64,000 nucleotides of DNA from Thalassia testudinum (lineage: Eukaryota; Streptophyta; Magnoliopsida; Alismatales; Hydrocharitaceae): contig JAZHRO010000055.1 of assembly GCA_037157565.1 (NCBI GenBank), positions 38,905,001 to 38,969,000 of the forward strand. The letters are read 5' to 3'. The notes beneath the pieces were generated by a model. The model saw only the letters and a list, made by a program, of their open reading frames with translations. It searched no databases and was not told where the DNA came from. Within the stretch, counting starts at the first letter, position 1; each line of letters starts with the position of its first letter. Positions 1 to 11,523 of this stretch are shown here, one piece after another. Both the position numbers and the translations under genes were made by a program.

Positions 1-927
1 TCAAGTAGTTTGGGAAACAATCCTAAGTAGTCAGCAGCGACAATTCCAAGTCCACCATGAAGACAATCGAAGATCAACAAGCAGTCAAACAGGAATGTGC
101 AATCTCGCACACAAGAGCGTGGATCACACACGCAAGGGACAGAGAAGCAAACTCCAATAATACACAAGGCAGTCAAATATCTATAAGGTGTGCAATCAAA
201 GCACACAGTAGACATGCACAATGCACGCAAAGAAGCGTGAACTTCTTGGTTCATGTGCACCCCTAATGAGTGTGCAAGACAAGATGACCAAAGAAGTAAT
301 TGGTCAAAAGCAGCACTCAAGAGGGCCAGGACTCATGTGAATTTAACTCTATCACGAGAGAACCAAATCCAATCAAATTGGTTGATGAGATCGGTCAAAA
401 GAGTCGAAAGTTCTCTATAGAGAAGATTGCAGCCCAATCGAAGAGCAACGGTAAGAGAAACCATCACCAATGATCAAAGGACTAGATCTAGAGATGGAAG
501 ATGAGCAATCAGGGCCCCCAGTAGGGCTTGGGGCCTTTTTTAGGGCAGTGGTAGATAAATCTTAGTTAGGAGAGCAGGTGGGGTCGCCAAAGCCAAGTGG
601 AGAGCTAACAGGGTAAGATGGTGCCAAAGTTGTCGTCCGATGATTGGAGGAAGCGGGGAAGGCGACAATAGTAGCAACAACAACAATAACAACCAACATC
701 AGCAGCAGGGGGTCTTGCCGGCGACTAAAGACTACTAAAGGGTTAGCGGCACCGGTAGGAGGGTCATTAGGGTCGGGCAACTAGTGGCCAGTTGTTGGAG
801 CCCTCCAACCAATTAGAGGTTGACAGTGTAGGCCTCTTAAGGCCAGTAGGGTTTGCGACTCCCAAGAAAAGAGGGGGAAAGAGAGTAAAAAAAGGAATTA
901 GAGCTTAGTTTCTAAACCCTAAATCGA

Positions 928-938
928 CTCTGATACCA
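928..938 (-). other. Primer binding site, initiator-Met tRNA type
   Basis: The minus strand reads TGGTATCAGAG directly after the LTR. This is the classical plant Copia site complementary to the 3' end of initiator tRNA-Met. Confidence 0.75.
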
Positions 939-1121
939 TGCTGGAACCTCTTATTGCAATTAAGAACCCTAGCCCCTCTTATATAAAGAGTAGGGTTAGA
1001 AAAATTACATAAAAGACCAAACATGACTATAACACTTGCTTACTTGGACTCTTAAAACAAATAATAGACTCAATTCTAATCATAATCCTAAAAACTCTAA
1101 CAACTTCATAATATTCTAACA
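939..1121 (-). repeat. LTR of the partial Copia element
   Basis: On the minus strand it starts TGTTAGAATATTATG and ends in CCAGCA, the TG...CA ends expected of an LTR. A TATATAA promoter-like run lies about 40 bp before its 3' end. It directly abuts the primer binding site. Confidence 0.7.
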
Positions 1122-1545
1122 AATAGGTATTGAGTTTAGCAACACTTACATGGAAATTTTAAAAACTAAAGTAACATGTGCTTGAAAAATATAGTCATTT
1201 ATGCCAATAATATCTTTATGCTAAATACAATACAAACTAGATATAAGGTTAGTAAATAAGCCCATATATATGTGCATTTTAAGTTTTGACCTTGACAAAA
1301 AAAGTAATTTACAAAGGATATTTTATTTCCATGTTGAGTTGCTTCTACCTTTTTTATGTTTGGAATCTATCTTTTTCTTTTTTTTTCTTAGTCCTTTCGT
1401 AGGAGATTAAGTATTATCTAGAATTTCAAACAAAATCATGTTTTCATTAAAAATTCTAACAAAAATTACAACTAATGGTTGCATACGATAATATACTTCA
1501 AATAATATATCCATTACCATTAACCAAAGGGCAAATTTTGGATTA
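1122..1545. other. AT-rich stretch without a recognisable gene
   Basis: Low-complexity A/T-rich DNA with T runs near 1375-1390. I see no coding frame, RNA gene or repeat boundary in it. Confidence 0.5.
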
Positions 1546-1635
1546 TGTTAGGAAATAAGAGAACTTGTATCCGTTATTTCTTGTTTATGTTTTAATATTT
1601 TGTTGATTTGCTTTCGCTTATCATATTTTTCAACT

Positions 1636-1647
1636 TTGTATCAAAGC
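1636..1647 (+). other. Primer binding site of LARD copy 2
   Basis: TTGTATCAAAGC differs by two bases from the initiator-Met site TGGTATCAGAGC. It is followed by AGTTCGGTTCTT, which matches the sequence after the PBS of copy 1. Confidence 0.55.
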
Positions 1648-3130
1648 AGTTCGGTTCTTGGGTTCATTTTATTATCATATTTATCATTATTTTGTTGGAG
1701 TTTCAATTTCTTTGATTTATCCGAAGGAGCCGATGGTGGCAAAGAAGAAGGCAACGACGATCTGGAGGCCTGCTTGGGCTTCGACAAACCCTAAGAAGGA
1801 TCACTCGAAGGAGGACGATCAGGAGAAGCTGAACTCCCAGGAAGATCGATGAGGAGGATCCAACCCTCGCAACAATCTGTTCATAGAGATTAGGCCCATG
1901 GCAAATGCCGTTGGGAAGAACACCTGATGGAGAGTGCAACAGTGGGTATCGTGGAGAGGAGTCGGGGAGCGCAAGCATGTCCATGTGGGCTGCTTTGAGA
2001 TTAGCCTGGGCTTCAGGCGGATGCACGGGCAGAGGGCAGCAAAGGAGTGCACAATGAGCCTTTGCACGTGGCAGTGCACATGATAATGGCATTGCACGAG
2101 GTCGAGAGGTCGCAACGATCAAAGAAGGAAGATTCGTAGGTGTTAATCAAGCGCAATCTCGCACCAAACTGGAATGCGTGAAGATTGCGACAAGGATCTC
2201 ACATGATTGTGAGAGGTCAAGCCAACGGACCTGGTGGAGATCTCGTGCTTGATCGCAAAAGCAATGGGCAATAGAGATCTCACGCAGCGAAGGTCAGCTG
2301 AGATATTGCCTACAATCTCATGTGAGATCGTGAGTCAGAAGGACGACAAGATCAGGCATTTGTGGGAGAGTAGCAACGGGTATTAGCTGCGTGGATGGGT
2401 TTGGTTGAACCCTAAGAAGAGGCTTATTTTGTTTCTTTTTCGATCTTTACCCCTCGGTTCTATTTTATTTTTTTGACTTATGTTCGCTTCTTAGTGCAAA
2501 GGAGGGCCAAATGAAAGGTAGAAGAAAAATTTCAAGAAAAAAAGGGGGGAGAGAGAGAGGAGGAAAAGAATAAAATTATAAAAAAATAGAAAAAGAAGAA
2601 AAAAATAAAAATGATGATTATGGTGAAGGAAAGAGGGGGAGAAGCTCTTCTCTTATTATTATTTCTTCTCCTATAGAGTATGGGAGAAAGGAAGGGTGTG
2701 GATCTTATTATAGTCATCTCTCATTAGGAGTCCCTTTGTTTGAGGTCATCATATGAGAAACAACTCTGAGAGGTCCAGAGTTTTGAGGTTTCCAAGAAGG
2801 AGATCCAACTTTAAGGTCCTCAAACGAAGGTCCTATGTCAAGTTTCTATGTGGGAGATCTATTTTTGTGGACTCCAGTGGGGAGATTTAGTTTTGAAGTC
2901 TTCAAAGGAAGGCCCATGATAGGGATACTGAATGGAGAGCCATCAGCACCAATCGAGATCTCTAGAGGAAAGGCCCATGTCTAAGTCGACTATAGGAGTT
3001 TGACATCAAGCTTCATCCCCGTTGATGTGCCGTCATCAGCATAATCCTCCTTGATGTGTCGTCATCAACATACCTACTTACAGGCATGAACAAGAGTGCA
3101 GCTGTCGTTTGTAGAGGAGAGGTAGTTGTA
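1648..3130 (+). other. Internal non-coding region of LARD copy 2, 5' part
   Basis: Holds G+A-rich leader-like sequence, an A-rich tract (2520-2620) and repeated short phrases of the type 'gagatccaacttt' and 'aaggtcctatg'. Copy 1 has a comparable tract order at 19850-20200. Open frames here are short and overlap on both strands. None has a protein family signature. It ends at the target site TTGTA (3126-3130) of the nested element. Confidence 0.5.
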
Positions 3131-4968
3131 TGATGTGCATACATCTATTTGACCTAAAATGCTTATTTATGCATGTTCCTAGGTCTATAATTGCATCATG
3201 CATCATAAATACTACATAACATGCATCATCATGCATTTAGATTAGTTTGTATAAATTATATGTTAATTTTCCCTTTTTGTGGTCAAGGGATAGGACAATA
3301 TTTATCGGGGTCTCGAATTGAAAATCCAACCGTACAGATCTGATCAGGGAGACGATCGGAGTCCAACGACTCCGAAATTGCCCCGATCGGATTTCCATAG
3401 CATCAGATATAGTTTGAGAAAGATCAGAGGACAAGGGCTAAAGTGGTGTAAAATCCGTAACTTAGATGATAAATCCAACTACACAAATGAGTTCGGATCG
3501 ACGATCGTAACCCAATGACGTGAAAATCGATCTAATCAGACATCCGTGGCACCACCTACGAGCAAAAGAAGATGGGCAACTCAGATGATGCCACGTGGCA
3601 CCATCAGAGCCATCCGAGGTTGCCCGCCCACTCTCTATAGCGCCTCCAACGCACGTTTTCCGTTGGATCACCATCCAACAGCCCAGCAGTTGCCACGTAG
3701 CCCATTAACCATGCCTCAGTTTTGAAGGGGCATAGCCTCGCACAATTTCGACCATTGGATGCCTATCCAACAGTCGAGATCTTGCGCCACTATTTTCCTC
3801 CGCACGACATTCCAGCAGCATGGCGCAATGGTCAGCCGTGCTGCTCGCAACCAACAGGCGCGGGTTTGAATTGCCTCGTACCTTAAATCCGCAGCGCAGG
3901 CGGGCGTAGCTACAATTTGCGATCGAGTGGTAGCAGTGAGTGCAACGTGGCATCCTATCGTGTGTCGGATGGAGTGTGCCACACGAGCGCGATGACGCGC
4001 TATCGTACGCGCATGCAATAATAGCAGAAGAGGAAGCGACTTTGCGTGCTTTCGACCATCCGATCGAGCGATCAGATTGTTGATAACGCTTAAGCACGAT
4101 GAAGAGGCAACAGCTGAAGTCGGATAGGCGTGCGACATGACTTCATGTGGTGCATCGGATCGCGATCGCATGGCCCTCCTTGCATAAGCGCTTTAGCAAC
4201 GTGCGAGCTTTAGCAACGTACGTAAACGTCACTAAAGACCCTACATTTATGTTTAAGGCCTTAAAAGATCATTTTGCCCCCAATCTTTACACCTATAAAA
4301 AGGTCACCCCTACCACTCATTTTCTCATCCCTTCTCTTCTTCTCTTACCCCCTCCAAAGCTCTACGAGCTAATCCCATACCCGAGATGCTCCATTAGAGC
4401 TAGAGTAAAATAATTTTTCATATTCTCACCGCATTCGTGAAGCATTTTGCGGTTGTCCTCTCACCACCTTTCGGGAAGCAGATCCCGCCACGACGTCGCC
4501 CTACTTCATTCTTCGTCCTCCAGCTTTGTCCTCCCTCATCCAGCATCTCACCACCCTCGTCCGGATCTCTGTCATCACGACTCATCCTTTAAGCAATCGT
4601 CGAGGAGAATAACTTCTCACCCCCTCTCTTTATCGCTTTCTAGTGTGGATTTCAAGCTTTCTAGTTGTAGAAATTAGTTGTAATGAACATTTGTCTATGA
4701 AATATTGATTCACACACTCTCTCTGTATTATTCTCTCTTTTCTACTAATTATTCTTTAAGTAGAATAACTAGTAGATTAATTTCAACCAACTAATCTACT
4801 TTCGTGGCAATAATTCCAACGTAATTTTTGATCAAACGTTCACCTCCGCGTGTTCAACCCGAGACTCGCCTTTAGTTTTGATTAAAATTATGTTTGATGA
4901 ATTTTTATGCGACTGCAACGACAGGGTTTTCAAACTCAAAACTTTTAGTATAGAAATCGTATTCAACA
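3131..4968 (+). repeat. 5' LTR of LARD-B
   Basis: Direct repeat of 9124-10964 along its whole length. It contains a TATAAAAA box at 4294-4301 and, near the 3' end, the phrase CTCCGCGTGTTCAACCC. That phrase resembles the CTCC.TGAGTTCGACC phrase near the ends of the other Gypsy LTRs in this window. Short open frames inside it on both strands are not genes. Confidence 0.85.
4294..4301 (+). promoter_or_regulatory. TATA box of LARD-B 5' LTR
   Basis: TATAAAAA is conserved at the same place in the 3' LTR (10280-10287). It is followed by a pyrimidine-rich start region in both copies. Confidence 0.55.
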
Positions 4969-4971
4969 TTT

Positions 4972-4989
4972 TGGCGTCGTTGCTAAGGA
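4972..4989 (+). other. Primer binding site, tRNA-Asp type, of LARD-B
   Basis: TGGCGTCGTTGCTAAGGA begins three bases after the LTR end. It matches the complement of the plant tRNA-Asp 3' end (TGGCGCCGTTGCCGGGGA) at 15 of 18 positions. Confidence 0.75.
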
Positions 4990-6081
4990 GACAACGCTCT
5001 TTGATTTCCCGCGTTTTTCGCCTTACTTATCTTTTACCTCACTTTTCTCTTTTCTTACTGTGATTGCAGGTACTCTCTCGAGGCGACCAGAAGTGGTAGA
5101 TTGGAGTAAAGTGCTGTTGAAGGGTCTGTAAGTTTACCTTCACACCTTCCACCCCTAGATTTCATTCATCACCTAATAACACAAACCTTAATTAACCTAG
5201 AAGCTCTCAGAAACCCTAGACTTAGTTTGGTTATTTGGTTGTCACATCCACCTGTCTCACCCTCCGCTTATAAAAAAATCCCACTGAGGTACACAGCCTC
5301 TTCTGATTCTTCATACTCAATCAGTAACCCGATCTTTGAAACCGGTACACACAAACACATAATTGAGTAGAAATCAAATTAGGTAACCACTTATGTGCCT
5401 AATTTAGTGGTGCATCAAGCCAATTGTTTGAGTTGTTTGAACCGCACCACTCCATCTAAAAGCAACTCATCGAGTAGCTACCTCTTAGGATTCAATTTTT
5501 AGGAATTAACCAGGCACTCCACGTTCTTTTAAGTTTTAAAGGAAGACATCTTTAACCTGTGCTTTTAAAATCTGGTGCGTCAACTGAACCTTGATTGAAT
5601 ATACCTAAAGTTAAACCCTAAAAATAACTAGACAAAGTTGAACCCTAAAAGACAAATCATCAATAAACCTTGTTTGAAAACCCTGGTTGTGCACTTACAC
5701 ATCTCAATCAATCATTAAGGGCATAACCCAGATAAAGGGCCCATCACATTCCAAAGCACATTCAAATTTAAGCATAATTAAAATTGAGTAGACGTTGGCC
5801 TTAAAGATTTGACTCGCTCTTCGGGACCCAGATCGAGATTATTTTCGATTAATCTACTTTTAATCTAATGTCTAGCTAAGGGAGTAGAGTCAAACGACCG
5901 CAATTGGCAGGTATCAAAGGAACCTGAGGTGAAAGCTAAGGAAAGAACCTTCTCTCTCCAATACCTACCTCTAACTGGTTGGATTGACCGGAAAGAAATA
6001 GATCAAATCATTCATTTCATCTCAAGACAGGTTCTGGGAGTCTATAGATCTTTAGCCTATCCCACTTAAAGACAAGTTTGC
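4990..6081 (+). other. LARD-B leader, no gene seen
   Basis: Non-coding leader between the PBS and the first open frame. It is AT-rich with repeated AACCCTA phrases and many stops in all frames. Confidence 0.45.
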
Positions 6082-7594
6082 TTGTTTTTACTGCAGAGCA
6101 CCTTTCTTCCTCCCCCTTTACCATGGATCCTTCCACATCCTACTTACATTTCCACTCCTACCACTACTTATTCCCAAGATGATTATTATCCTAACCAGAC
6201 TTATTCTTACCCATCTACTAATTGGGATAACCCTGATTGGGGATACAATTCCAAACCTCCGTGTTCAAGATCTAACCTTGGATACCATGATCTTGATTTT
6301 TATCCTTCTTCGAACTACATCGATTATAGATTATTGCCTTCAAGAAGGATATCCTGCTTAGAATTCTTATCCTCTCCTAAATTACACTGCATATGGGTCA
6401 CCACCCCTTTATGAACAATCAGAAACGACCTATTATCAGGGAAGGCACCGAGAACCTCGATTCCTTGACTCTCCTGGACTGACCCAAGCCCACCCAACCA
6501 TGAACCAAACCATTTGGTTTAGGTGAACCAGGTCCAAGAAAGGGTGTTAGCTAACTTAAGAAACACCATTCAACCTTTATAAGCTCAGCCAACACCCTGC
6601 ACTGAATAATTGGAGCCTCTGATTCAAATGATTGACGATCTTAACAAGTATTGTTGGATTGGCTCCAAGATGTTAAGAATAAGGACTCAGGTGATGTTTT
6701 ACTTGGGAAATTGTCAAAATTGAGGATGAGATTTGTGGTTGCTTTAGTTCAATCTTAGGATGATTCCCAGGATGAACCCACTTCAGAAGAGCCAATGTCA
6801 GAACCCGCTCAGGTACCTGTAGGGGGACACATTTTACGAGACCGGGGATGACCAGTTTGATCTAAAGCAACCAGTTGAGGATGAATTAATTACTTCACCC
6901 GAGATCCTTGAACTAGGGTACAAGAAGTGTTTCCATGCACCAGGAAATGATCAATGATTTTGAGATTTATATAAATGTGGATCTAGAATTCTTTGATTCT
7001 GAAGGTGAAAAATCGTTGTGTGAAGTCTCACCTAAGTTTAAGAGACATTATTTCAATGAGACGACTGGGCTTAAGGAATTCGATGAATCATTTGATGGCC
7101 CTATAATTGAGGAAATTGATCCTGTTGGGGCTAGCTTAGAAGATACAAATTCTATTTTCATGGATGATTCAATTCATAGCCACATTCCTCAATCACACCC
7201 CGTTGAGCATAATGACAATTTGGTTTTTGAGATCACTAGACTCAATTAAATTCTGATTCAACCACAAATCTTGGACTTGGATATTTTATACAGGGATGAT
7301 GACATTTGTGAGGTCCCAGAAATTATGATTATGGAGAATAGGAATTGGGAAATGAAGATTTGGGAAGCCAATTCTAAGGTTAGTAGAAGTCTGAGTCTAA
7401 GGGTTTCTATTTGTTTAAAACTAACAACCTTCTACCAGAACCCGTATAACATTTTCAACTCTGAGGATGTCCAACCCAAGCAAAAATTCATTGATTATAT
7501 TTTTTATACAAATTTTCCTATCATCCAACTTTTTGAACTTGGGTTGCATCCTTACAAACCGCAGGCCCGACCTTGCTTGCATACTGATCTCTGA
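6082..7594 (+). pseudogene. Degenerate internal ORF(s) of LARD-B, unknown function
   Basis: Three consecutive broken segments can be read. The first (6082-6414) is rich in Tyr, Pro, Asn and Ser, with YPNQ and WDNPDWGY phrases. The second (6935-7249) is strongly acidic, with many Glu and Asp and a central DPVGASLED phrase. The third (7271-7594) continues in acidic style and ends near PCLHTDL. Stops and frame changes separate them. I do not recognise a gag, nucleocapsid or enzyme domain. Position after the leader would suit a gag-like or element-specific ORF, but that is inference. The antisense frame at 7421-7696 is a shadow. Confidence 0.4.
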
Positions 7595-9123
7595 TTTTGG
7601 ATAATTTTTATCCAGAACATTAGATACACTCGACCCTAAGGCATGGGTTTGCAACACAATCTTGTCCACATCTGTGGACATCTCTTTGCCAGTCAAATAA
7701 TCGACCTTATTTTGATCCTGACCTGCATCTGTGAAATTCTTGATTTCTTCTTTTGTATAGTGTGCCTAGTTGGACGTATACAGTCTATTTTCATCTCGGA
7801 GTTGACCTATCAATCATGAAATTCAGGTGCTTTCTTCTCTACTCTCTTTTTCATGTCATTTAATTAAATGATGACATTCATTAGCTAGGCATAAGGGGTG
7901 GACATTCATCTCTAAATCATCTTGTTAGCTGCATAGATTCTTTTTATTTTGTTTTCATTTTTGAAAAAAAATTAAATTAGGAAAAGAAAACTTAAGCATT
8001 AGAAATTTGTCAAATTTAAAAAATGATACGTTAGGACCTGAACACTTAAATTCTTCAGATCTTTGAGCTTAAGCAGCCTGGGTATCCACTAAAATGTGGA
8101 CTTGATTCTCGAGTCCTCGCCATTTGAAAATTCATTTCTAATTGGTTAATAAGTTGGGGTGATAAGTATACAACTTATCAACCCACCCTCTGCTTCGAGG
8201 AGACTGTAAGCCTAAGCATCTACACAATCTTTGCACTGACTCACTTTTTGACAGTTTTAACGGAAATTGAATAGCTAATGAACCTTCTAGGATGGTATGG
8301 CTGGCAAGTTGTTGGTGGTAACAGCTCATTGGCCAATTGTCCAGAACCCAACCACACGACCATTCTCTTCTTGCCATCTTTAGGTAAATCTTAAATCTTG
8401 GAAGCCACCTACTTAGAAAAAAAGAAAAAATTAGAGAAATACCCAAAAAAAATGACAAGATAAAGAAAAGAAGAAAAAATAAATAAGCCACACTTCACTG
8501 CACGAGTATGGCTAGCAAGTTGTAGGTAACAGCCCATTGATCGATTGTCCAGAATCCAGCTCACAAAAATGTACATTTAATTCCAAACACTTAGGAAGAA
8601 GCGGGGAAGTAGAACGAGCCAGAGAGATATACACTGGGTTTGCCCTTGTATTGACCCCATAAAAATAAAAAATAAGGAGAAAGCTAACGGTCGGATAGAT
8701 ACACCTTTAGGCAGAACTTTTCAAAGTCACCTAGGAGCGTAGAAACCCTAAATCCATTCTAATTGCCAATCAGTGAGTTTATCACTTCACATGAAAAGAT
8801 GCTTAGCACTTAGAGTTCTTGTCGAGTCTTTGGGTGGGTTGAGTAACCGTAAAAAGCTGCCCCGAAACTCTAAACTCAAAAAATCCAAAAATATTAGAAA
8901 AGAAGAAAAAGAAAAAAATGTATTTGCATTTGAATAAGGTGAGGGCTTGAACAGTCTGCATTTTGGCAAACACCTGGACGTTGTTAGGAGTTTTTGTAGT
9001 TCAAGTCATTAGTAGAAATTTCTTAGTGTTGATAAATAACTATTGCCCAAGTAATTGATCCTAATTTTCTTATAAATAGCATATAATTTTGCTAGGGAAT
9101 AGCAAAAGATAGGCATGTAGGTG
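7595..9123 (+). other. LARD-B 3' internal region, non-coding
   Basis: No coding potential seen. A segment around 8290-8345 (GGTATGGCTGGCAAGTTGTTGG...) recurs in similar form at 8507-8560 (GTATGGCTAGCAAGTTGTAGG...), a local imperfect duplication about 215 bp apart. The region before the 3' LTR is purine-rich but lacks a clear polypurine tract. Confidence 0.4.
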
Positions 9124-10964
9124 TGATGTGCACATATCTATTTGGCCTAAAATGCCTATTTATACATGTTCTTAGGTCTATAATTATATCATGTATTATA
9201 AATACTACATAACATGCATCATCATGCATTTAGATTAGTTTGTACAAATTGTAGGTTAATTTTCCCTTTTTGTGGTCAAGGGACGGCAATATTTATTGGG
9301 GCCTCGAACTGAAGATCCAACTGTACGGATCTGATCAGGGTGACGATCGGCGTCCAACGACTCCGAGATCGCTTCAATCGGATTTCCGTAGCATCAGATA
9401 TAATCCGAGAAAGATCAAAGGACAAGGACCAAAGTAGTGTAAAATTCGTACCTCAAATGACAAATCCAACCACACAGATGGGTTCGGATCGACTATCGCA
9501 GCCCAACAACGTGAAAATCGATCCAATCCAACGTCTGTGGCACCACCTACGAGCAAAAGAAGATAGACGACTCAGATGATGCCACGTGACACCATTAGAG
9601 CCATCCGAGGTTGCCCACCTACTCTATAGTGCCTCCAACGCACGTTCTGGACCGTTAGATCACCATCCAATAGCCCAACGGCTACCACATAGCCCAGCAA
9701 CCGCACCTCAGTTCTGAAGGGGCATAGCCTCGCACAATCTCGACCGTTGGATGCCCATCCAATGGTCAAGATCTTGCGCCACCATTTTCCTCCGCACGAC
9801 ATCTAGCAGCATGGCACAACGGTCAACCGCGCTGCTCGCAACCAACAGGCACAAGATCGAATCGCCTTGTGCCTCAAGTCCGCAGCGTCGGTGGGCGCAG
9901 CTTCAATCTGACCGCTCAATCGCGATCGAGCGACAATGGCGAGTGCAACGTGGCATCCTATCGTGCGCAAGATGGAGTGTGCCGCACGCACGCAATGACG
10001 TGTGATCGTACAGGAGTGCGGTAACAGCAAAAGAGGAACTGTCTTTGCACGCTTTCAACCGTCTGATCGAGCGATCGGATGACTAATAGTGCTTCAACGT
10101 GATGAAGATGCAACGATTAAAGTCGAATGGGTGCGCGACGTGGCTTCATGTGGTGCGTCGAATCACGATCGCGCGGCCCTCCTTGTACGCACGCTTTAGT
10201 AACGTGCATAAGCGTCACTAAAGGCCCTACATTTATGTTTAAGGGCTCAAAAGATCTTTTTACCCCCAATCTTTACACCTATAAAAAGGTCACCCCTACC
10301 ACTCATTTCCTCATCCCTTCTCTTCTTCTCTTACCCCCTCCAAAGCTCTACGAGCCGGTTCCATACCTGGGATGCTCCATTAAAGTTAGAGTAAAATAAT
10401 TTTCCATATTCTCACCTCCTTTGTGGAGCATCCTACGTTGTCCTCTCACCGCCATTCTGAAAGCGAATCCCGCCACGACGTCACCCTGCTTTGTTCTCCG
10501 TCATCCAGCTTCGTCCTCCCTCGTCCAGCATCTCACCACCCTCGTCCGGATGCTCTATCATCACGGCTCGTCCTCCAAGCAACCGTCGAGGAAGATAACT
10601 TCTCACCCCCTCTCTTTACCACTTTCTAGTGTAGATTTCCAACTTTTTAACTGTAGAAATTAGTTGTAATGAACATTTGTCTATGAAATATTGATTCACA
10701 TACACTCTCTCTTTCTCTGTATTATTCTCTTTGTTTTCTATTAATTATTCTTTAAGTAGAATAGCTAGTAGACTAATTTCAACCAGCTAATATGCTTTAG
10801 TGACAACAATTCCAATGTGATTTTTGATTAAACGTTCGCCTCCCTGTGTTTGACTCGTAACTCACCTTCAGTTTTGGTTAAAATTATTTGTTTGACGAAT
10901 TTTTACGCAACTGCAATGACAGGGTTTTCAAACTCAACTTTTAGCGTAGAAATCGCATTCAACA
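9124..10964 (+). repeat. 3' LTR of LARD-B
   Basis: Pairs with 3131-4968. Starts TGATGTGCACATATC and ends TTCAACA, with TATAAAAA at 10280-10287. The target duplication TTGTA follows at 10965-10969. Confidence 0.85.
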
Positions 10965-11062
10965 TTGTACTTGTACCAAGTAAGAAAGTTTTTTTTATTA
11001 TGTTGTGTAGAGGGGTTTATTTGTATTACAAGCTAAGCATTCCATGCTCCAACTTGAGGAGG

Positions 11063-11250
11063 AGATTGAGAGAATTATGTATAAGTGGTCATTTAGTACC
11101 ACATAGTATGTTGTGGGAATGTAAAGTGTGTGGTAACTTATAAATAGGCATGTACTCACTTGTTTCTTTGAAAAGAATAAATAGAAACACATGCCTATAA
11201 GGCACTTCTCATATTTATACGTGTGCCTAGAGCACCCATGTAGGGAGCTC
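11063..11250 (+). repeat. LTR-like end of LARD copy 2
   Basis: Follows the purine-rich ACTTGAGGAGGAG. It shares with the copy 1 LTR the blocks CATTTAGT.CCACATA, TATAAATAGGC, and AAGAATA followed later by TCTCAT. The 3' boundary is not sharp. It merges into the leader of the next Copia element. Confidence 0.45.
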
Positions 11251-11523
11251 AACAAGTCCTCCCAACACCGTTGTCGACGCTCTTGCCTACCGAGCGTCGT
11301 CTAGTGCCACCCAACATCGTCGTCGACTTCCCAGCACCATGTTGCGCCACCACTGAGGATTAAATCAAACCTTGGTGATTGGTGCACGCGTTGTGGAAGT
11401 CTCCAAGGGTACAAGGTTCACCCGGTGGTGGTCAGATTTCCTATTTTCATATCTAATTTTTTTGATGTTTTGACAACCAATTGTAAAGAATTTTGTCTAA
11501 TTTTCCTACAAATCGAATTCCCA

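Larger units (their letters stand above)
1..1121 (-). mobile_element. Partial Ty1/Copia-type LTR retrotransposon (5' LTR and leader)
   Basis: The element reads on the minus strand. A 183-bp LTR (939-1121) is followed at once by a primer binding site, and the internal part runs out of the window to the left. The leader includes a CT-rich stretch and a possible short coding start near 780 rich in Pro, Val and Ala, but I recognise no gag domain in it. The plus-strand open frame at 57-266 shows no family features. The partner LTR and target duplication lie outside the window, so completeness cannot be judged. The body may be non-coding (LARD-like). Confidence 0.6.
3131..10964 (+). mobile_element. 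LARD-B: non-autonomous Athila-type (Ty3/Gypsy) LTR element, complete
   Basis: The two LTRs (3131-4968 and 9124-10964) start TGATGTGCA and end in TTCAACA. The 5-bp target duplication TTGTA is perfect (3126-3130 and 10965-10969). A tRNA-Asp-type PBS follows the 5' LTR, as is typical of the Athila group. The 4.15 kb interior has no protease, RT, RNase H or integrase, only remnants of a tyrosine/proline-rich and an acidic open frame. It must have relied on proteins from another element. The LTRs differ at many positions (roughly 85-90% identical by eye), so the insertion is old. Confidence 0.85.
1546..11250 (+). mobile_element. Non-coding LTR element, LARD family copy 2, split by LARD-B
   Basis: This is a diverged relative of the complete element at 18680-20663. 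A 5' LTR remnant (about 1546-1635) ends in a segment alignable to the LTR end of the other copy and is followed by a PBS-like site. The internal part to 3130 has no coding sequence. LARD-B then interrupts it at 3131-10964. The element resumes at 10970 with the region before the polypurine tract (GCATTCCATGCTC) and a purine-rich tract at about 11050-11062. An LTR-like stretch follows that shares CATTTAGT.CCACATA and TATAAATAGGC with copy 1. Outer ends are uncertain and the 5' LTR is clearly truncated. Confidence 0.6.

Noticed and set aside
562..780. Minus-strand frame of 72 residues as a possible Copia gag start
   Set aside because: Composition is plausible, but no gag motif is visible and the start is not supported, so it is only mentioned under the element.
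1703..2122. Two overlapping minus-strand frames of 98 and 139 residues
   Set aside because: They fall in the leader of LARD copy 2, overlap in different frames and have no counterpart in copy 1.
4147..4677. Plus-strand open frames in the LARD-B LTR
   Set aside because: They lie around the TATA box and transcript start of the LTR and recur with disruptions in the 3' LTR (10127-10663). No protein features.
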